64,000 nt of DNA from Methylobacterium sp. Leaf104 (GCF_001422885.1 NZ_LMMZ01000023.1:373138-437137); one strand, 5' to 3'. Shown: positions 8,488 through 19,118, counted from the stretch's first letter. The notes: generated by a model not told the origin, from the letters alone. Numbers and translations are program-made.

Positions 8488-10250
8488 GCCGTCACCCGCT
8501 CCATCGAGGAGCGCTCCCTTGCGACATTGGCGGGCTCGGTTCCCTGGGCCACCTCGCGCGCGGCCTTGCCCAGGATGGCGTCCTTCGGCCCGAAGGCGGT
8601 GAGCTTCCCGTCCTGGATCACCGCGATGGTGTCGACGGCCGCCAGCACGCTGGGGCGATGCGCGATGACGACCGCGATGCCTCCGCGGGCGCGTACGCCC
8701 AGGATGGCGTTCGCGAGCGCCGCCTCGCCCTCGCCGTCGAGGTTGGAGTTCGGTTCGTCGAGAACGAGGAGGAACGGGTTGCCGTAGAGTGCGCGGGCCA
8801 GCGCGATGCGCTGGCGCTGCCCACCCGACAGGGACGTGCCGAACGGACCGAGCTCGGTGCGGTAGCCGTCCGGCATCCGCAGGATCATCTCGTGGACCCC
8901 GGCGGCCCGGGCGGCCGCCACCACCAGGGCCGGGTCCGCGGTCTCCGCGAGGCGGGAGATGTTCTCCTCCACCGTCGCGTCCATGAGGCAGACTTCCTGA
9001 GGCAGGTAGCCGACGATGCGCCCCAGGCTGTCCTCGTCCCATTGCGGGAGATCGGCGCCGTCGAGGCGGACGCCGCCGCGCAGCACCGGCCATATGCCCG
9101 TCAGCGCCCGGCTGAGCGTGGTCTTGCCGCCGCCGCTCGGGCCGATGACCCCGAGCGCCTGGCCCGCCTTCAGCTCGAAGCTGATGTCCGACAGCAGCAC
9201 GCGCCCCGAGCCCGGTGCCGCGACGGTGACCGAGCCGACCCGGAGCGAGGCCTGCGGCGGGGGAAGCGGCATCGGCTTCTCGGCACTCGCCAGGGCCACC
9301 AGGGTCTCACGCAGGCGGTCGAAGGCCGTCCTGGCCACCGAGATGGCCTTCCAGTTGCCGACCGTCTGGTCGATGGGCGCCAGGGCGCGCGCCGACGTGA
9401 TGGACGCCGCGATGATCGACCCGGCCGAGAGCTCGCCGCCGATCACGAGGTAGGCGCCGAGGCCGAGGACGGCCGATTGCAGGATCATGCGCAGGACGCG
9501 GGAGACGGCCGCGAAGGTGCCGGTGATGTCCGTGGTCCGGGTCTGGAGTTCGAGGTGCTCGTTGTTCGCGATGCGGTAGCGGTTCACGGCGCGCTCGGCG
9601 AAGCCCATCGCCTTGAGGACGTCGGCGTTCCGGGCGTTCGAGTCGGCGATGGCGTTGCGGGCCACCACGGCCTGCTGCGTCGCCCCGGTCCAACGCCGGG
9701 TCAGCAACTCCGTCACGACGGTGAGGAGCGTCAGCAGGACCGCGCCGGCCACGGTCAGGGCGCCGAGATAGGGATGCAGCAGATAGACGAAGACGAGGAA
9801 GACCGGAGTCCAGGGCAGGTCGAACAGCGCCACGAGACCCGGGCTGCCGAGGAACCCGCGCACGGTGTCGACGTCCCGGCTTCGTTCCATGGCCTCGGCC
9901 GACGAGAAGCCGAAGCGCGGCATGTCGATGGAGACGCGCTGCGCGAGGGGCGCGACCCGGCGGTCGAGCTGGGCGCCGATCCGGACCAGGATCTGAAGCC
10001 TCAGCACGTCGAACATGCCTTGCGCCAGGTAGAGGCCGATGGCGAGCGTGGAGAGCCCGACCAGGGTCGGCAGGCTGCCGCTCGGGAGCGCCCGGTCGTA
10101 GACCTGAAGCATGTAGAAGGAGCCCGTCAGGGCGAGGATGTTGATGATGCCCGACATCCCGAACACGAAGGCGAACGGCATCCCGAAATGCCGGGTGAGC
10201 CGCTCGTTGCAGCGTTTCCTGGCGAGTTGCTTCTGGTCCTTGGAGCGCAT
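8484..10250 (-). CDS. type I secretion ABC transporter (PrtD/RsaD-like permease-ATPase)
   Basis: 588 residues. The N-terminal half carries the ABC transmembrane domain (hydrophobic runs near 25-50, 60-75, 145-185 and 260-280), without the peptidase-like extension of HlyB. The C-terminal half is the ATPase: Walker A GPSGGGKTT near 367-375, signature LSGGQRQRIALAR near 473, Walker B LLVLDEPN near 493 and the H-loop AHRPS near 530. It powers export of RTX substrates through the HlyD-type adaptor encoded downstream. It is flanked by two RTX genes on the same strand; the downstream RTX gene overlaps its stop, so expression is coupled. Confidence 0.95.
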   Translation of the reverse strand: MRSKDQKQLARKRCNERLTRHFGMPFAFVFGMSGIINILALTGSFYMLQVYDRALPSGSLPTLVGLSTLAIGLYLAQGMFDVLRLQILVRIGAQLDRRVAPLAQRVSIDMPRFGFSSAEAMERSRDVDTVRGFLGSPGLVALFDLPWTPVFLVFVYLLHPYLGALTVAGAVLLTLLTVVTELLTRRWTGATQQAVVARNAIADSNARNADVLKAMGFAERAVNRYRIANNEHLELQTRTTDITGTFAAVSRVLRMILQSAVLGLGAYLVIGGELSAGSIIAASITSARALAPIDQTVGNWKAISVARTAFDRLRETLVALASAEKPMPLPPPQASLRVGSVTVAAPGSGRVLLSDISFELKAGQALGVIGPSGGGKTTLSRALTGIWPVLRGGVRLDGADLPQWDEDSLGRIVGYLPQEVCLMDATVEENISRLAETADPALVVAAARAAGVHEMILRMPDGYRTELGPFGTSLSGGQRQRIALARALYGNPFLLVLDEPNSNLDGEGEAALANAILGVRARGGIAVVIAHRPSVLAAVDTIAVIQDGKLTAFGPKDAILGKAAREVAQGTEPANVARERSSMERVTA

Positions 10251-10282
10251 GTCGGAATCCCCCTGCGGCCGGGTGAACGGGT

Positions 10283-10303
10283 CGGGCCCCTGGGCGGGGC
10301 CCG
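10283..10303 (-). terminator. intergenic hairpin after the peroxidase gene
   Basis: Perfect 8-base inverted repeat CGGGCCCC / GGGGCCCG with a 5-base loop, between the peroxidase stop (10311) and the transporter start (10250). There is no T-run, so it is more likely an attenuator or mRNA 3' stabiliser setting the level of the downstream secretion genes than a full terminator. Confidence 0.5.
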
Positions 10304-10310
10304 GCCGGCG

Positions 10311-13300
10311 TCAGAGCGCGAAGTCCGCGGCGGTGGCGGCGGGCGTTCCCTTGATGCTGAACTTGAACTCGGGTGCCGCATCGCCCCCCGTGTTCCCGGC
10401 CACCACGGTGTAGTCGCCGTCGGCCCGGCTCTCCTGGGTCACCAGCAACTGCCCCACCCCGGTGAAGGCGGCCCCGGCGGCGAGCGTGAAGGCCTGGTTC
10501 CCGGCGACGCCCTGGTTCGCGTCGATGCCGCTGAGGTCGACCTTGTCCCCCGGTTGGAAGCTCGCGATGGTGTCGCCGTTGGCCGCCGCGGCGGACTCGA
10601 AGCGGTAGACGTCGGCGCCCAGCCCGCCATCCATGACGTTCACCGCGTCGCTGGCCGTGATGTGGTCGTCGCCGGACCCGGTCACGATGTTCTCGATGCC
10701 CCAGAGGGTGTCGGATCCCGACTGGCTGCTGGCGACGCCGCCCCGGCCCGCGAGGCCGGTGCCGAGATTCGCCGTGATGTTGGCGGTGATGGCCGACATG
10801 TCGAGCGTATCGATGCCGACGCCGCCGCCCACCTCGTCACCCCAGTAGGTGTCGTCCCCGTCTCCCGTCTCGGCCACGATGAGATCGTTGCCGTCCCCGG
10901 CGATGACCGTGTCGTTGCCGCTGCCGGCGGTGACGAGGTCGTTTCCGGCCCCCGCGAGGATGCGGTCCGCGCCGCCGTCGCCGTAGACCATGTCGGCACC
11001 TGCGCCGGCGAGGATGTCGTCGTCGCCCGCGCCGCCGAAGACGACGTCGCGTCCGTCGCCGGCGTCGACGAAGTCGTTCCCGTCGCCTCCCCGGACCACG
11101 TCGGCCCCATCGCCGGCGAGGATGTTGTCGTCCCCGCCCAGGCCGAGGATCGTGTCCGCGCCGTCCGTGCCGACCAGGACGTCGTCGAGGGCGGTGCCCG
11201 AGACGAGGTGGGTCGTCGGTTGCGGCGGAGGCGTCGTGCCGCCCCCCGTCGCGCCTCCGCCTGCGGTGCCGCCTTCAGTGCCGTGACCGTCGTCCTGCCC
11301 GGAGCCTCCGGTGGCGGTCCCGCCATGGCCGTCGCCGCAGGCCGTGCCGTGATCCGCGTCCCCGTCGTCGTCCTCACCGGTCCCGGCGCCCGCGCCTGCC
11401 CCGGAGCCCGACCCGGTTCCCGAACCCGAGCCGGAACCGCTCCCGGTATCGGTCCCGGCACCGCTGCCGGTGTCCTCCCCGGTGCCGGAGCCGCCTCCAT
11501 CCCCGGTCCCGGTTCCCGTTCCGCCGCCGCCATCGCCCGTACCGTCACCGGTTCCGGAACCGGATCCGGCCCCCGTTCCCGATCCGGAATCGCCCGGGCC
11601 GTCCTCGCGACCGACGGCGAAGATGTCCTCCTGAAGTCCGGTGAGGCCGGTGTTGCGAGCCACGATGTCCGAGAAGCTCTGGCCGTCGACCTGGTTCTGG
11701 TAGAAATCGAAATTGTCGAACCGGTCGGTGTAGTAGAAGCGGTCGCCCTCCTGCAGGCGGTCGAGCTGCTCGTGCAGGACGATCCAGAAGGTCTGGCCGA
11801 CGACGCCGTCGTTGATGTGCTTCTCGGCCAGGCCGCCGACCCAGAGATCGACCCGGTCCATGCCCGAGACGTACTCGGTCCCGTCGGCGCGGATGTGGAT
11901 GGCGATGTCGGGATTGGCCTCCACGAAGGCGGCACGCTGTTCGGACGTGGCGAGCACCAGGTCGGGATAGGCCTGCTGGAACTGCGCGATGACCGCGTCG
12001 CTCAGCCCGTTCCGCGCCTGGAAGTCCGCCCAGGAGGCGTAGGGGGTGAGGTTGCCCGCATAGCCCACCGCCTCGTGGACGTAGGGGTCGGTCGACGCCA
12101 TCAGGTCGGCCCGGACCTGGTTCAGCGTGCCGAGCCCGACATCGCGGCCGCGGGCCACGTTGAAGGCGAACAGGTCGGCGTTGATCCGCACCAGGTCGTT
12201 GCGCACCGCGTCGACGATGTTGAAGTCGACGGCCTCGGCCGGCTGGGTCGCGACCCCCGCGAGGATGGCGTTCGCCCCGAGCTGGGCGTAGCCCGGCTGC
12301 GGCACGTAGCCGGGAGGCAGAGGGGCCGTGAAGGCGCCCGGGTCGTTGGTCGGGTTGAGGAAGGCGTCGACGAGCTGCACCTGGTGCGGCTGGCCGTCGG
12401 CGCCCATCACGGTCAGGGTCTGGCCGATGAGCGAATGCCCGACGCGATAGACCGCGGAGGCGAATTCCTCGGAGATGCGGGCATCGACCCCGGGATTGTA
12501 GTCGCTGTGCCCGTGCGAGCCGCTCCCCTTCATCCCGCCGATCAGATGGTCGGCGAACTCGGTGAAGACGACGCGCTGGTACTCGGCCTCGTTGATCATC
12601 TTGGCCGCCTGGAAGACCTCCTCCGGGCTGCCCTGGAATCCGGCTTCCATCAGGTTGTCGACGTGGAAGTTGTGGTTGCGCGCCCAGATGGTGTGGATCG
12701 CGGTGAGGCTCACGTTCTCGTTCGCCCGCCCGTCGCCGGCCACGAAGTGGTCGAGCAGGCTGACGAAGGGGTTCGTGTCGAGGAGCAGCGCGTTCCCGCT
12801 GCCCATGAAGTTCGAGGCGAAGGCGCTGACCGCCTCCGGGTCGAAGGCGCCCGCCGCGTCGAGCAGGGAGCCGGTCCTCGTCTCCGAGATGGCGAAGTTC
12901 GAGAAGTAGTCGCGGAAGCTGACCGAATGGGTCGGACCCGGCAGCGAGGGGTCGTGGAAGATCGTGTTCGCGGCCCAATGGTGCTCGATCAGCGCGCGCA
13001 GGGTCGGCAGGAGGTTGAAGGCGGGATTGGACGGGTCCGGCAGCCCGGCCAGGAGGTGGGCGCCCACACCCTGGTGCCCGTCACTCTCGCGGAGGAACTG
13101 CCCGACGAGTTCGTGCGAGCCGTAGGCCTGGTTCTGGTCGACGAAGGGGGAGGTCTTGTTCAGGTGCTGCGGGACGCCGTCCGGTCCGATTCCCGATACC
13201 TCGCCGCGGGTGAGGTCCGTCGGGTTGTCGCTGGTCGGGCTGCGGACGGCGCCGGGGCCGCCGATCTCGACGATGCCGTTGGCCGAGGTCTTGGGCAGGA

Positions 13301-16300
13301 AATCGAGGCCGTGGTCGAAATACTGCCCGAACGCCATGAAGAAGATGTTCGCGCCGCTCGCCTCGTGCGGCAGGTTCGGCTCCTGGGTCCCGAGGACGTT
13401 GCTGATGGCACGCGGGTCGAGGCCGGCGAAGAGCGGATTCAGGGCGTTGTTGCCCGTCGCCGGGTCGTAGGTGCCGTAATGGGCTTCGGTGAGCCGGATG
13501 AACGGCTGGTCGGCCGCCCCGTATTCCGGATGCGCCAGGTTGTTGCCGGCACCGGACAGGTGCCGGATGCCGGCCGCCCCGTTGGCGTCGTCGTCGCCTC
13601 CGGCGACGGGCTGCCCGGTGACGAGGCCCTTGAGCCCGGCGAGGTCGGAGACCGTCAGGGCGAAGGCGCCGCCCGGTCCGGGTGCCTCTCCATTGCCGCC
13701 GGGCTGCTGTCCGCCGTTCGCCGGAACCGTGCCGAAGGTGGGCGTCCCCGTGCTCGCGAAGGTGATGCTGTGCGCGCCGCGCGTCAGGGTCGTCATGCCG
13801 TTGGCATGCGCCTCGACGTAATCGGCCCGCGTCGTGCCCGGCGCCAGTTCGATGACGTCCTGCGGACGCAGCGTTCCCACGATGGTGTCCGTGCCGCCGC
13901 TGGAGCGGAAGACGATGCGGTGGGCCGATGTCAGGCCGGAGATGTCGACGGTGTCGTTCCCCTCGGTGCCGTCGATGGTCACGGTGTTGAGGTTCAGGCT
14001 CGTCGTCGAGAAGTTTCCGATCAGGAAGACGCTGTCGCCCGCCCCCGCGTTGGTCGGCGGGTTGGGGACCGAGACCGCGGCGGTCCCGATCCGGATCTCC
14101 TCGATCTCCTGCAGCTCGGCGATGATCGTGGTGACCGCACCGATGCCCGTCCCCGTGGTGCGGGTGACGACGATCTCGGTGCCGGGGCTGAGGGTGGCGA
14201 CGTTGTTGCCGGCGACCTGTCCCCATGCCGCGACGGTGTAGACCCGGAAGGTCTCAGAAAGACCGAGGGTCCCGTTGACCACGAAGGTGTCTCCCACGGC
14301 CCCCTCGGTGCCGCCCCTCACCACGTCGCGTCCATCGTTGGCGACGAGGGTGATCGGCCCGAGCGCGGCGCCACCGTTCCAGGTCGCGACGTCGTCGCCG
14401 GCTCCGGCATCGATGGTGTCGTTGCCGGTCCCGCCCTGGAGGGTGTCGTTTCCTGCGGCACCGTTGATGGTGTCGGCGCCGGCGCCACCGTCGACGAAGT
14501 CGTCGCCCGCCCCGGCATTCACCGTATCGTTGCCGCCGTTGCCGAGGATGCGGTCGGCCCCCGCCGTGCCGTTGATCGTGTTGCCGGCGCCGTTGTCGAC
14601 GATGTTGTCGCCGACCACGTCGGTCGGTGCCGAGAAGACCCGCTCCGCATAGCCACCCTGATCGGTGAAGCTCACTGCGACCCGGACCTGGAACCCGACC
14701 TGGGCCTGCTGCGGCGTGAAGGTCTGGCCGGTCGCCCCGGCGATGTTCGTCCAGGTTCCGGCGGCCGACAGGACTTGCCACTGGAAGCCGAAGGTCGCGG
14801 GCAGGCCGTTCAGGTCGGCGATGCCCGCCACGTTGGCTCGGATCGCCGCCAGTTCGGTCGGCGTGGTGTCGTCGATGGTCGGCGCACCGGTCGCAGGCAC
14901 GTTGGTGAGGAACACGGCCCCGTCCGCGAACTGGGCCCGCTCGATGTTGTGGAGCGTGTCGATGCCGTCCGACAGCTTTAGGGTCGGGGTGACGGCGAAG
15001 CCGGTGTGGTCGACCCAGAAGCTGCCGTCGCCGAGGTTGGTGATGGTGTAGTTGGCCCGCACGTCGGAGAAGACCGCCGTGTCGACGTCCGACCCGGCCC
15101 CGGCGTCGAGGATCTCGCGGACGATGTTGAGCTGGCCCGGATTCACTGCCCGCGTCATCAGCGCGGTCTGCAGGCTCATCCCGCCGAGATAGAGCGGACC
15201 GGTGCCGCTCGCGAGCCCGGCCGGTGTCGTGAACATCTGGCCCGCGAGGCTGTCGGCGGTGGCCACCTCGGTGCCGCCGGCGTCACGGATGCTGATCCGC
15301 ACGTTGAGCCAGCGGTCGCCGTCGATGATGTCGTTGCCGGCTTTGGCGTCGAAGGTGTCGCTGCCGGCGCCGCCGAGCAGGATGTTGCCCCCGTTCTGGG
15401 GATCGAACACGGTGGTGTCGGGCGCCAGGCTCGCGAAGGGCGTCGCGTCGCTGCCGACGGTCTGACCGCGGATCGCCCCCGGGGTCAGCTTGAGCAGGGC
15501 CTCCAGGCCGTCGATGAGGGCGACGTTCTGGGACAGCAGCATGCTGTCGGTCGCCGGGCCGTTGATGATGCCGGCCAGGCCGGGGCCGTTCGCGCCCGTG
15601 GGCCTGTCGGTCCCGATCAGCGTGTCGTCGTGCTTCCAGCCCGAGGCAGCCTCGACCGAGTCGTTGCGGTCACGCAGGATGAGCGCCTGCTGGGTGGCGA
15701 ACTGGGAGATGCCGAGATCGATCAGGCCGTCGTTCGGGTCGCCCTTCTGGATCGACCAATCGAACCCGAGCATGCCGTTGTTGCGCTGGATGCCGGCGCC
15801 CTGGACCATGATGTCGTCGCCGGACTCGCCGTCGTAGTCGGTGTCGTTGCCCTGTCCGTTGAGGACGTCATGGCCGATGATGATGCTGTTGAAGAACAGC
15901 TGCGAGTTCTCGCCCGAGAGGCCGTCGAAACCCTCGCCCCCCTCGATCCAGTCGTCGCCCTCGTTGCCCATCAGGTTGTCGGCGGCGCTGCCGCCGAGGA
16001 CGAAGTCGTCCCCGCGCCCGGCGAAGACCTCGCCCGGATCGGTCGCGTGCGTGATGAAGTCCTTGCCCCCGCCGCCGAACAGGATGTCGAGGCCCGGTCC
16101 GCCCGAGATGGCGTCGTTGCCCTCGCCGCCCCGGATGAACTCGTCGCCGAAGGGGTCCTCGATGACGTCGTCGCCGTCGCCGCCGAAGATCTGGTCGGAT
16201 TCCATCCCGCCGTTGAGGTAGTCGTCGCCGCCGTCGCCCCAGAGCGTGTCGATCCCCTTGTCGCCGATCAGGCGGTCGTTGCCCTCGGTCCCGCCGAGGA

Positions 16301-19118
16301 CGACGTGCTCGCCGCCGCTGAACTTCAGCATCCCGCCATCGGCATGGCCGTCGCCGTCGACATCGGCGCCCGGTGCGACGCGCACGACCTTCGGGTCCAG
16401 GATCTGCAGGAGCAGATCGTCCTGCACCGGGTCGTCCCCGACCTGCTTGACCTGGTTCAGTTCGAGGATGTGGTCGGCGCGCCCGAACAGCGACCCGTTG
16501 AGGTGCGAGGATCCCTCGTCGCCGAGGTCGGTGTTGCGCTGGACCAGGGCCGAGAAGGTGTTGGCCTCCAGTTCGTTGAGGAGGTTCATGCCCTGCGTGC
16601 GGCTGAGATAGTAGAAGCGGTCGCCGTTCTGGAGGTTCTCCATCTGCGTCTCGAAGACGAAGTTGAAGGTGTTGCCCAGCATCCCGCCGAATTCCATCTT
16701 CTCCTCGGCCAGGCCGCCGATCCAGAAGTCGACGTCGTTCAGGCCGGAATTGGCCGCGTTCCAGGCGCCCGTGCCGGTGAGGAAGTCGAGCCGATCCGCG
16801 GGCGGCGCGATGGTGTGCGCGTCGTTCACCGGGGTCGACGGATCGTCCGGCACGTCGACCGAGACGCCGAACACCAGGGCGGTCGCTGCGGCGCGCTTGC
16901 CCGCGAGGGTGCTCTCCTGGGTGATGAGGTCGTGATCGCCGTAGGCCGCGATGAAGTTGAGCACCGAGGCCGGGTTCTTGATGTTCTGGGCGAAGTCGAT
17001 CCAGCTCGTGTAGGGCTTGAGCTTGGCGTCGGCGGTCATCGCGTAGAATTCCGCGCGGGCCTCGTTGAGGGTCGGCACGCCCTGTTCCCGCGAGCGCGCG
17101 ATGTTCAGCGTCGCGAGGTCGAGGGGAAGCCCGAGGAGGTTGTTGCGCAGGGCATCGACCACGAACTCGTCGATCTCGTTGCCGATCTGCCGGGTCATGC
17201 CGCGGATGATGGCACCGGCCGCGGCCTCGGTGTCGACGCCGCTCGCCGTGAAGGCCACCGGGTTGAGGAAGGCCTCGATCAGGCCGAGTTCCTGGGTTCC
17301 GGCGACGGTCAGGTCGGCGTCGACCGGCGTCATGTCGAACCCGATGCGGTCGACGGTGTCGGCCAGCATCGAATGCCCGAACCGGTAGACGACGTGCGCG
17401 AACTCGGCCGTGATGGCCGGGTTGAGGTCGGCGCTGTTGGTGAACACGAACGGGTCGACGTTGGGCTGGACCGTCCGGGCGAATTCCTCGAACACGAGGT
17501 GCTGGTACTGCATCTCGGTGACGAACTTGGCGGCCTGGAACAGGCGCTCGCCGTCCCATTGCAGCGCGGCGACCTGGGCCGGGGTGGTCGGCAGGGCGGT
17601 CAGGTCGACCCGCAGCCATTCGTTGACGAAGGCGAGGTCGCCCGAGGCCAGGATGGTCTGCTTGTTGGCCTCGACGAGCCGGTTGTGCTCCGAGTGGAAG
17701 ATGGTGTGGACCGCGGTCAGCCCGATGTTCTCGTTGCCGCGCCCGTCGCCGGTGATGAAGTGCCGGTCGAGGAGCTCGTTGTCGTAGGCGAGGTTCGCCC
17801 CGGTCTGAGGATTGACGCCGACCGCATTGCCGGTGAGCGTGTCCGCGTCGGCCGCCACCGCCTGCCCCTGGACGATGGGGTCCGCGGTATGGGCGATGTC
17901 GTCGAGGAAGGCGTGGCCGGTCATGACGGCGCCGACCGTGCGGATGCCCTCCGCCGTTCCCTCCTTGAACCACGTGGTCGGATGGGTCGCGTCGGGCTGC
18001 ATCAGCATCTGCGCGTAGCCGTGGGCGCCCGGGATGAACCTGCCGTAGGGGTCGGTCATCAGGACGGGCACGTTGTGGATGTCCGTGTCCACCAGTTCGA
18101 TGCCCAGCATCGCCTTCGCCTGCGCCTTGACCTCCGCCCAGTTCGCGATGGCCTTGCCGTCGGCGCCGCCGTTGAGGAGGTTTCCGGTCGCCAGGGTGAC
18201 GGGATCGGCGATGCCGTCGGCCGGGGTCACGTCGACCCGGACATACTCGCGCAGGAAGACCTGGTGCGAGGGATGGGAGGTGTAGGTCTGGTTCTGGTCG
18301 ATCCAGGGCGTGGTGGTGTTGACCGCGGTGCGGATGTCGTCCGCCGTGCCGAGCACACCGTCGGCGCCAGGCCCCGCCACGGGCGTGGCGCGGGTCAGGA
18401 CCATGAAGCGCTGGGCCTCCGGCAGGTCGTCGGCGGTGCCGACCACCCCGTGGCCGCCGGCGATCAGCGGATCGTCGGGCATCAGCGGAACGATGACCGA
18501 GCCGTTGCCGCCTTTGGTGACGAGGTCGAGCCCGTGGTCGAAGAATTGCCCGAACAGGGTCATCCACCCGTTGAAGGGCGGCGACAGACCGATGTCGGGC
18601 GACTGGTTCGGGATGAAGGCGACCTCGGTCGCCGTCGGGATGTAGCCGGCGGGTGGGGCCTCGCCGCCATGGGCGGCGGCATAGGCGGCCTGCGCGATGG
18701 GATTGGCGAACCAGGCGGCCACGGCCGCCGGGTTATGGGGGCTCATGTCGACGATGAGGTTGCTGGCCGTCCGGATGCTGGTGTCGATGACGGTCCCACC
18801 GACACTGTAGTCGTTGTTGGTCACGATGCCGCCGGGAGCCGGCCCGTTGACGTCGAAGGCGCCCGTGCCGGTGGTGTACTGGGCCGACAGGAGCCGCGGA
18901 AACGGCTGGTCGGCCGCCCCGAGAAGACTCTGGCCCGGCAGGAGGTTGTTGTTGCTTCCGTCGACCGCCCGCAGGCCGGCGGGAAGCAGGGCGGCGTCCG
19001 GTCCGATGATGTCCTGGAGAGTCCGCGTATTGCCCGGCGCCGCGAATTCCTCGGCGATCCGGATCTGCGCCAGGATATGACGGAGGTCGTTGGTGTCGAC
19101 CGTGAAGGTGACGGACAT
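10311..19118 (-). CDS. giant RTX protein with two animal-type haem peroxidase domains
   Basis: 2,935 residues from the ATG at 19118 (TGGAGAC ribosome site). Domain order: peroxidase 1 (about 1-880; distal motif GQFFDHGLD near 190-198, SEHNRL near 470, proximal-type motif YRFGHSM near 590); RTX block (about 930-1120); Ig/PKD-like module near 1450; short RTX block (about 1490-1580); peroxidase 2 (about 1650-2450; GQYFDHGLD near 1935, ARNHNF near 2140, YRVGHSL); Gly/Ser/Thr/Asp linker (about 2510-2630); RTX block and C-terminal secretion region. Bacterial RTX peroxidases such as Pseudomonas PehA oxidise substrates with H2O2 outside the cell. The adjacent type I transporter is the likely exporter. 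Confidence 0.93.
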   Translation of the reverse strand: MSVTFTVDTNDLRHILAQIRIAEEFAAPGNTRTLQDIIGPDAALLPAGLRAVDGSNNNLLPGQSLLGAADQPFPRLLSAQYTTGTGAFDVNGPAPGGIVTNNDYSVGGTVIDTSIRTASNLIVDMSPHNPAAVAAWFANPIAQAAYAAAHGGEAPPAGYIPTATEVAFIPNQSPDIGLSPPFNGWMTLFGQFFDHGLDLVTKGGNGSVIVPLMPDDPLIAGGHGVVGTADDLPEAQRFMVLTRATPVAGPGADGVLGTADDIRTAVNTTTPWIDQNQTYTSHPSHQVFLREYVRVDVTPADGIADPVTLATGNLLNGGADGKAIANWAEVKAQAKAMLGIELVDTDIHNVPVLMTDPYGRFIPGAHGYAQMLMQPDATHPTTWFKEGTAEGIRTVGAVMTGHAFLDDIAHTADPIVQGQAVAADADTLTGNAVGVNPQTGANLAYDNELLDRHFITGDGRGNENIGLTAVHTIFHSEHNRLVEANKQTILASGDLAFVNEWLRVDLTALPTTPAQVAALQWDGERLFQAAKFVTEMQYQHLVFEEFARTVQPNVDPFVFTNSADLNPAITAEFAHVVYRFGHSMLADTVDRIGFDMTPVDADLTVAGTQELGLIEAFLNPVAFTASGVDTEAAAGAIIRGMTRQIGNEIDEFVVDALRNNLLGLPLDLATLNIARSREQGVPTLNEARAEFYAMTADAKLKPYTSWIDFAQNIKNPASVLNFIAAYGDHDLITQESTLAGKRAAATALVFGVSVDVPDDPSTPVNDAHTIAPPADRLDFLTGTGAWNAANSGLNDVDFWIGGLAEEKMEFGGMLGNTFNFVFETQMENLQNGDRFYYLSRTQGMNLLNELEANTFSALVQRNTDLGDEGSSHLNGSLFGRADHILELNQVKQVGDDPVQDDLLLQILDPKVVRVAPGADVDGDGHADGGMLKFSGGEHVVLGGTEGNDRLIGDKGIDTLWGDGGDDYLNGGMESDQIFGGDGDDVIEDPFGDEFIRGGEGNDAISGGPGLDILFGGGGKDFITHATDPGEVFAGRGDDFVLGGSAADNLMGNEGDDWIEGGEGFDGLSGENSQLFFNSIIIGHDVLNGQGNDTDYDGESGDDIMVQGAGIQRNNGMLGFDWSIQKGDPNDGLIDLGISQFATQQALILRDRNDSVEAASGWKHDDTLIGTDRPTGANGPGLAGIINGPATDSMLLSQNVALIDGLEALLKLTPGAIRGQTVGSDATPFASLAPDTTVFDPQNGGNILLGGAGSDTFDAKAGNDIIDGDRWLNVRISIRDAGGTEVATADSLAGQMFTTPAGLASGTGPLYLGGMSLQTALMTRAVNPGQLNIVREILDAGAGSDVDTAVFSDVRANYTITNLGDGSFWVDHTGFAVTPTLKLSDGIDTLHNIERAQFADGAVFLTNVPATGAPTIDDTTPTELAAIRANVAGIADLNGLPATFGFQWQVLSAAGTWTNIAGATGQTFTPQQAQVGFQVRVAVSFTDQGGYAERVFSAPTDVVGDNIVDNGAGNTINGTAGADRILGNGGNDTVNAGAGDDFVDGGAGADTINGAAGNDTLQGGTGNDTIDAGAGDDVATWNGGAALGPITLVANDGRDVVRGGTEGAVGDTFVVNGTLGLSETFRVYTVAAWGQVAGNNVATLSPGTEIVVTRTTGTGIGAVTTIIAELQEIEEIRIGTAAVSVPNPPTNAGAGDSVFLIGNFSTTSLNLNTVTIDGTEGNDTVDISGLTSAHRIVFRSSGGTDTIVGTLRPQDVIELAPGTTRADYVEAHANGMTTLTRGAHSITFASTGTPTFGTVPANGGQQPGGNGEAPGPGGAFALTVSDLAGLKGLVTGQPVAGGDDDANGAAGIRHLSGAGNNLAHPEYGAADQPFIRLTEAHYGTYDPATGNNALNPLFAGLDPRAISNVLGTQEPNLPHEASGANIFFMAFGQYFDHGLDFLPKTSANGIVEIGGPGAVRSPTSDNPTDLTRGEVSGIGPDGVPQHLNKTSPFVDQNQAYGSHELVGQFLRESDGHQGVGAHLLAGLPDPSNPAFNLLPTLRALIEHHWAANTIFHDPSLPGPTHSVSFRDYFSNFAISETRTGSLLDAAGAFDPEAVSAFASNFMGSGNALLLDTNPFVSLLDHFVAGDGRANENVSLTAIHTIWARNHNFHVDNLMEAGFQGSPEEVFQAAKMINEAEYQRVVFTEFADHLIGGMKGSGSHGHSDYNPGVDARISEEFASAVYRVGHSLIGQTLTVMGADGQPHQVQLVDAFLNPTNDPGAFTAPLPPGYVPQPGYAQLGANAILAGVATQPAEAVDFNIVDAVRNDLVRINADLFAFNVARGRDVGLGTLNQVRADLMASTDPYVHEAVGYAGNLTPYASWADFQARNGLSDAVIAQFQQAYPDLVLATSEQRAAFVEANPDIAIHIRADGTEYVSGMDRVDLWVGGLAEKHINDGVVGQTFWIVLHEQLDRLQEGDRFYYTDRFDNFDFYQNQVDGQSFSDIVARNTGLTGLQEDIFAVGREDGPGDSGSGTGAGSGSGTGDGTGDGGGGTGTGTGDGGGSGTGEDTGSGAGTDTGSGSGSGSGTGSGSGAGAGAGTGEDDDGDADHGTACGDGHGGTATGGSGQDDGHGTEGGTAGGGATGGGTTPPPQPTTHLVSGTALDDVLVGTDGADTILGLGGDDNILAGDGADVVRGGDGNDFVDAGDGRDVVFGGAGDDDILAGAGADMVYGDGGADRILAGAGNDLVTAGSGNDTVIAGDGNDLIVAETGDGDDTYWGDEVGGGVGIDTLDMSAITANITANLGTGLAGRGGVASSQSGSDTLWGIENIVTGSGDDHITASDAVNVMDGGLGADVYRFESAAAANGDTIASFQPGDKVDLSGIDANQGVAGNQAFTLAAGAAFTGVGQLLVTQESRADGDYTVVAGNTGGDAAPEFKFSIKGTPAATAADFAL
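11230..11590 (-). repeat. simple-sequence tract encoding a Gly/Ser/Thr/Asp linker
   Basis: About 360 bases of degenerate GGC/ACC/GGA-type repeats encoding a flexible linker (GTGDGGG, GSGSGTGSG) between the second peroxidase domain and the C-terminal RTX block. Slippage here would be expected to vary linker length between strains. Confidence 0.7.
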
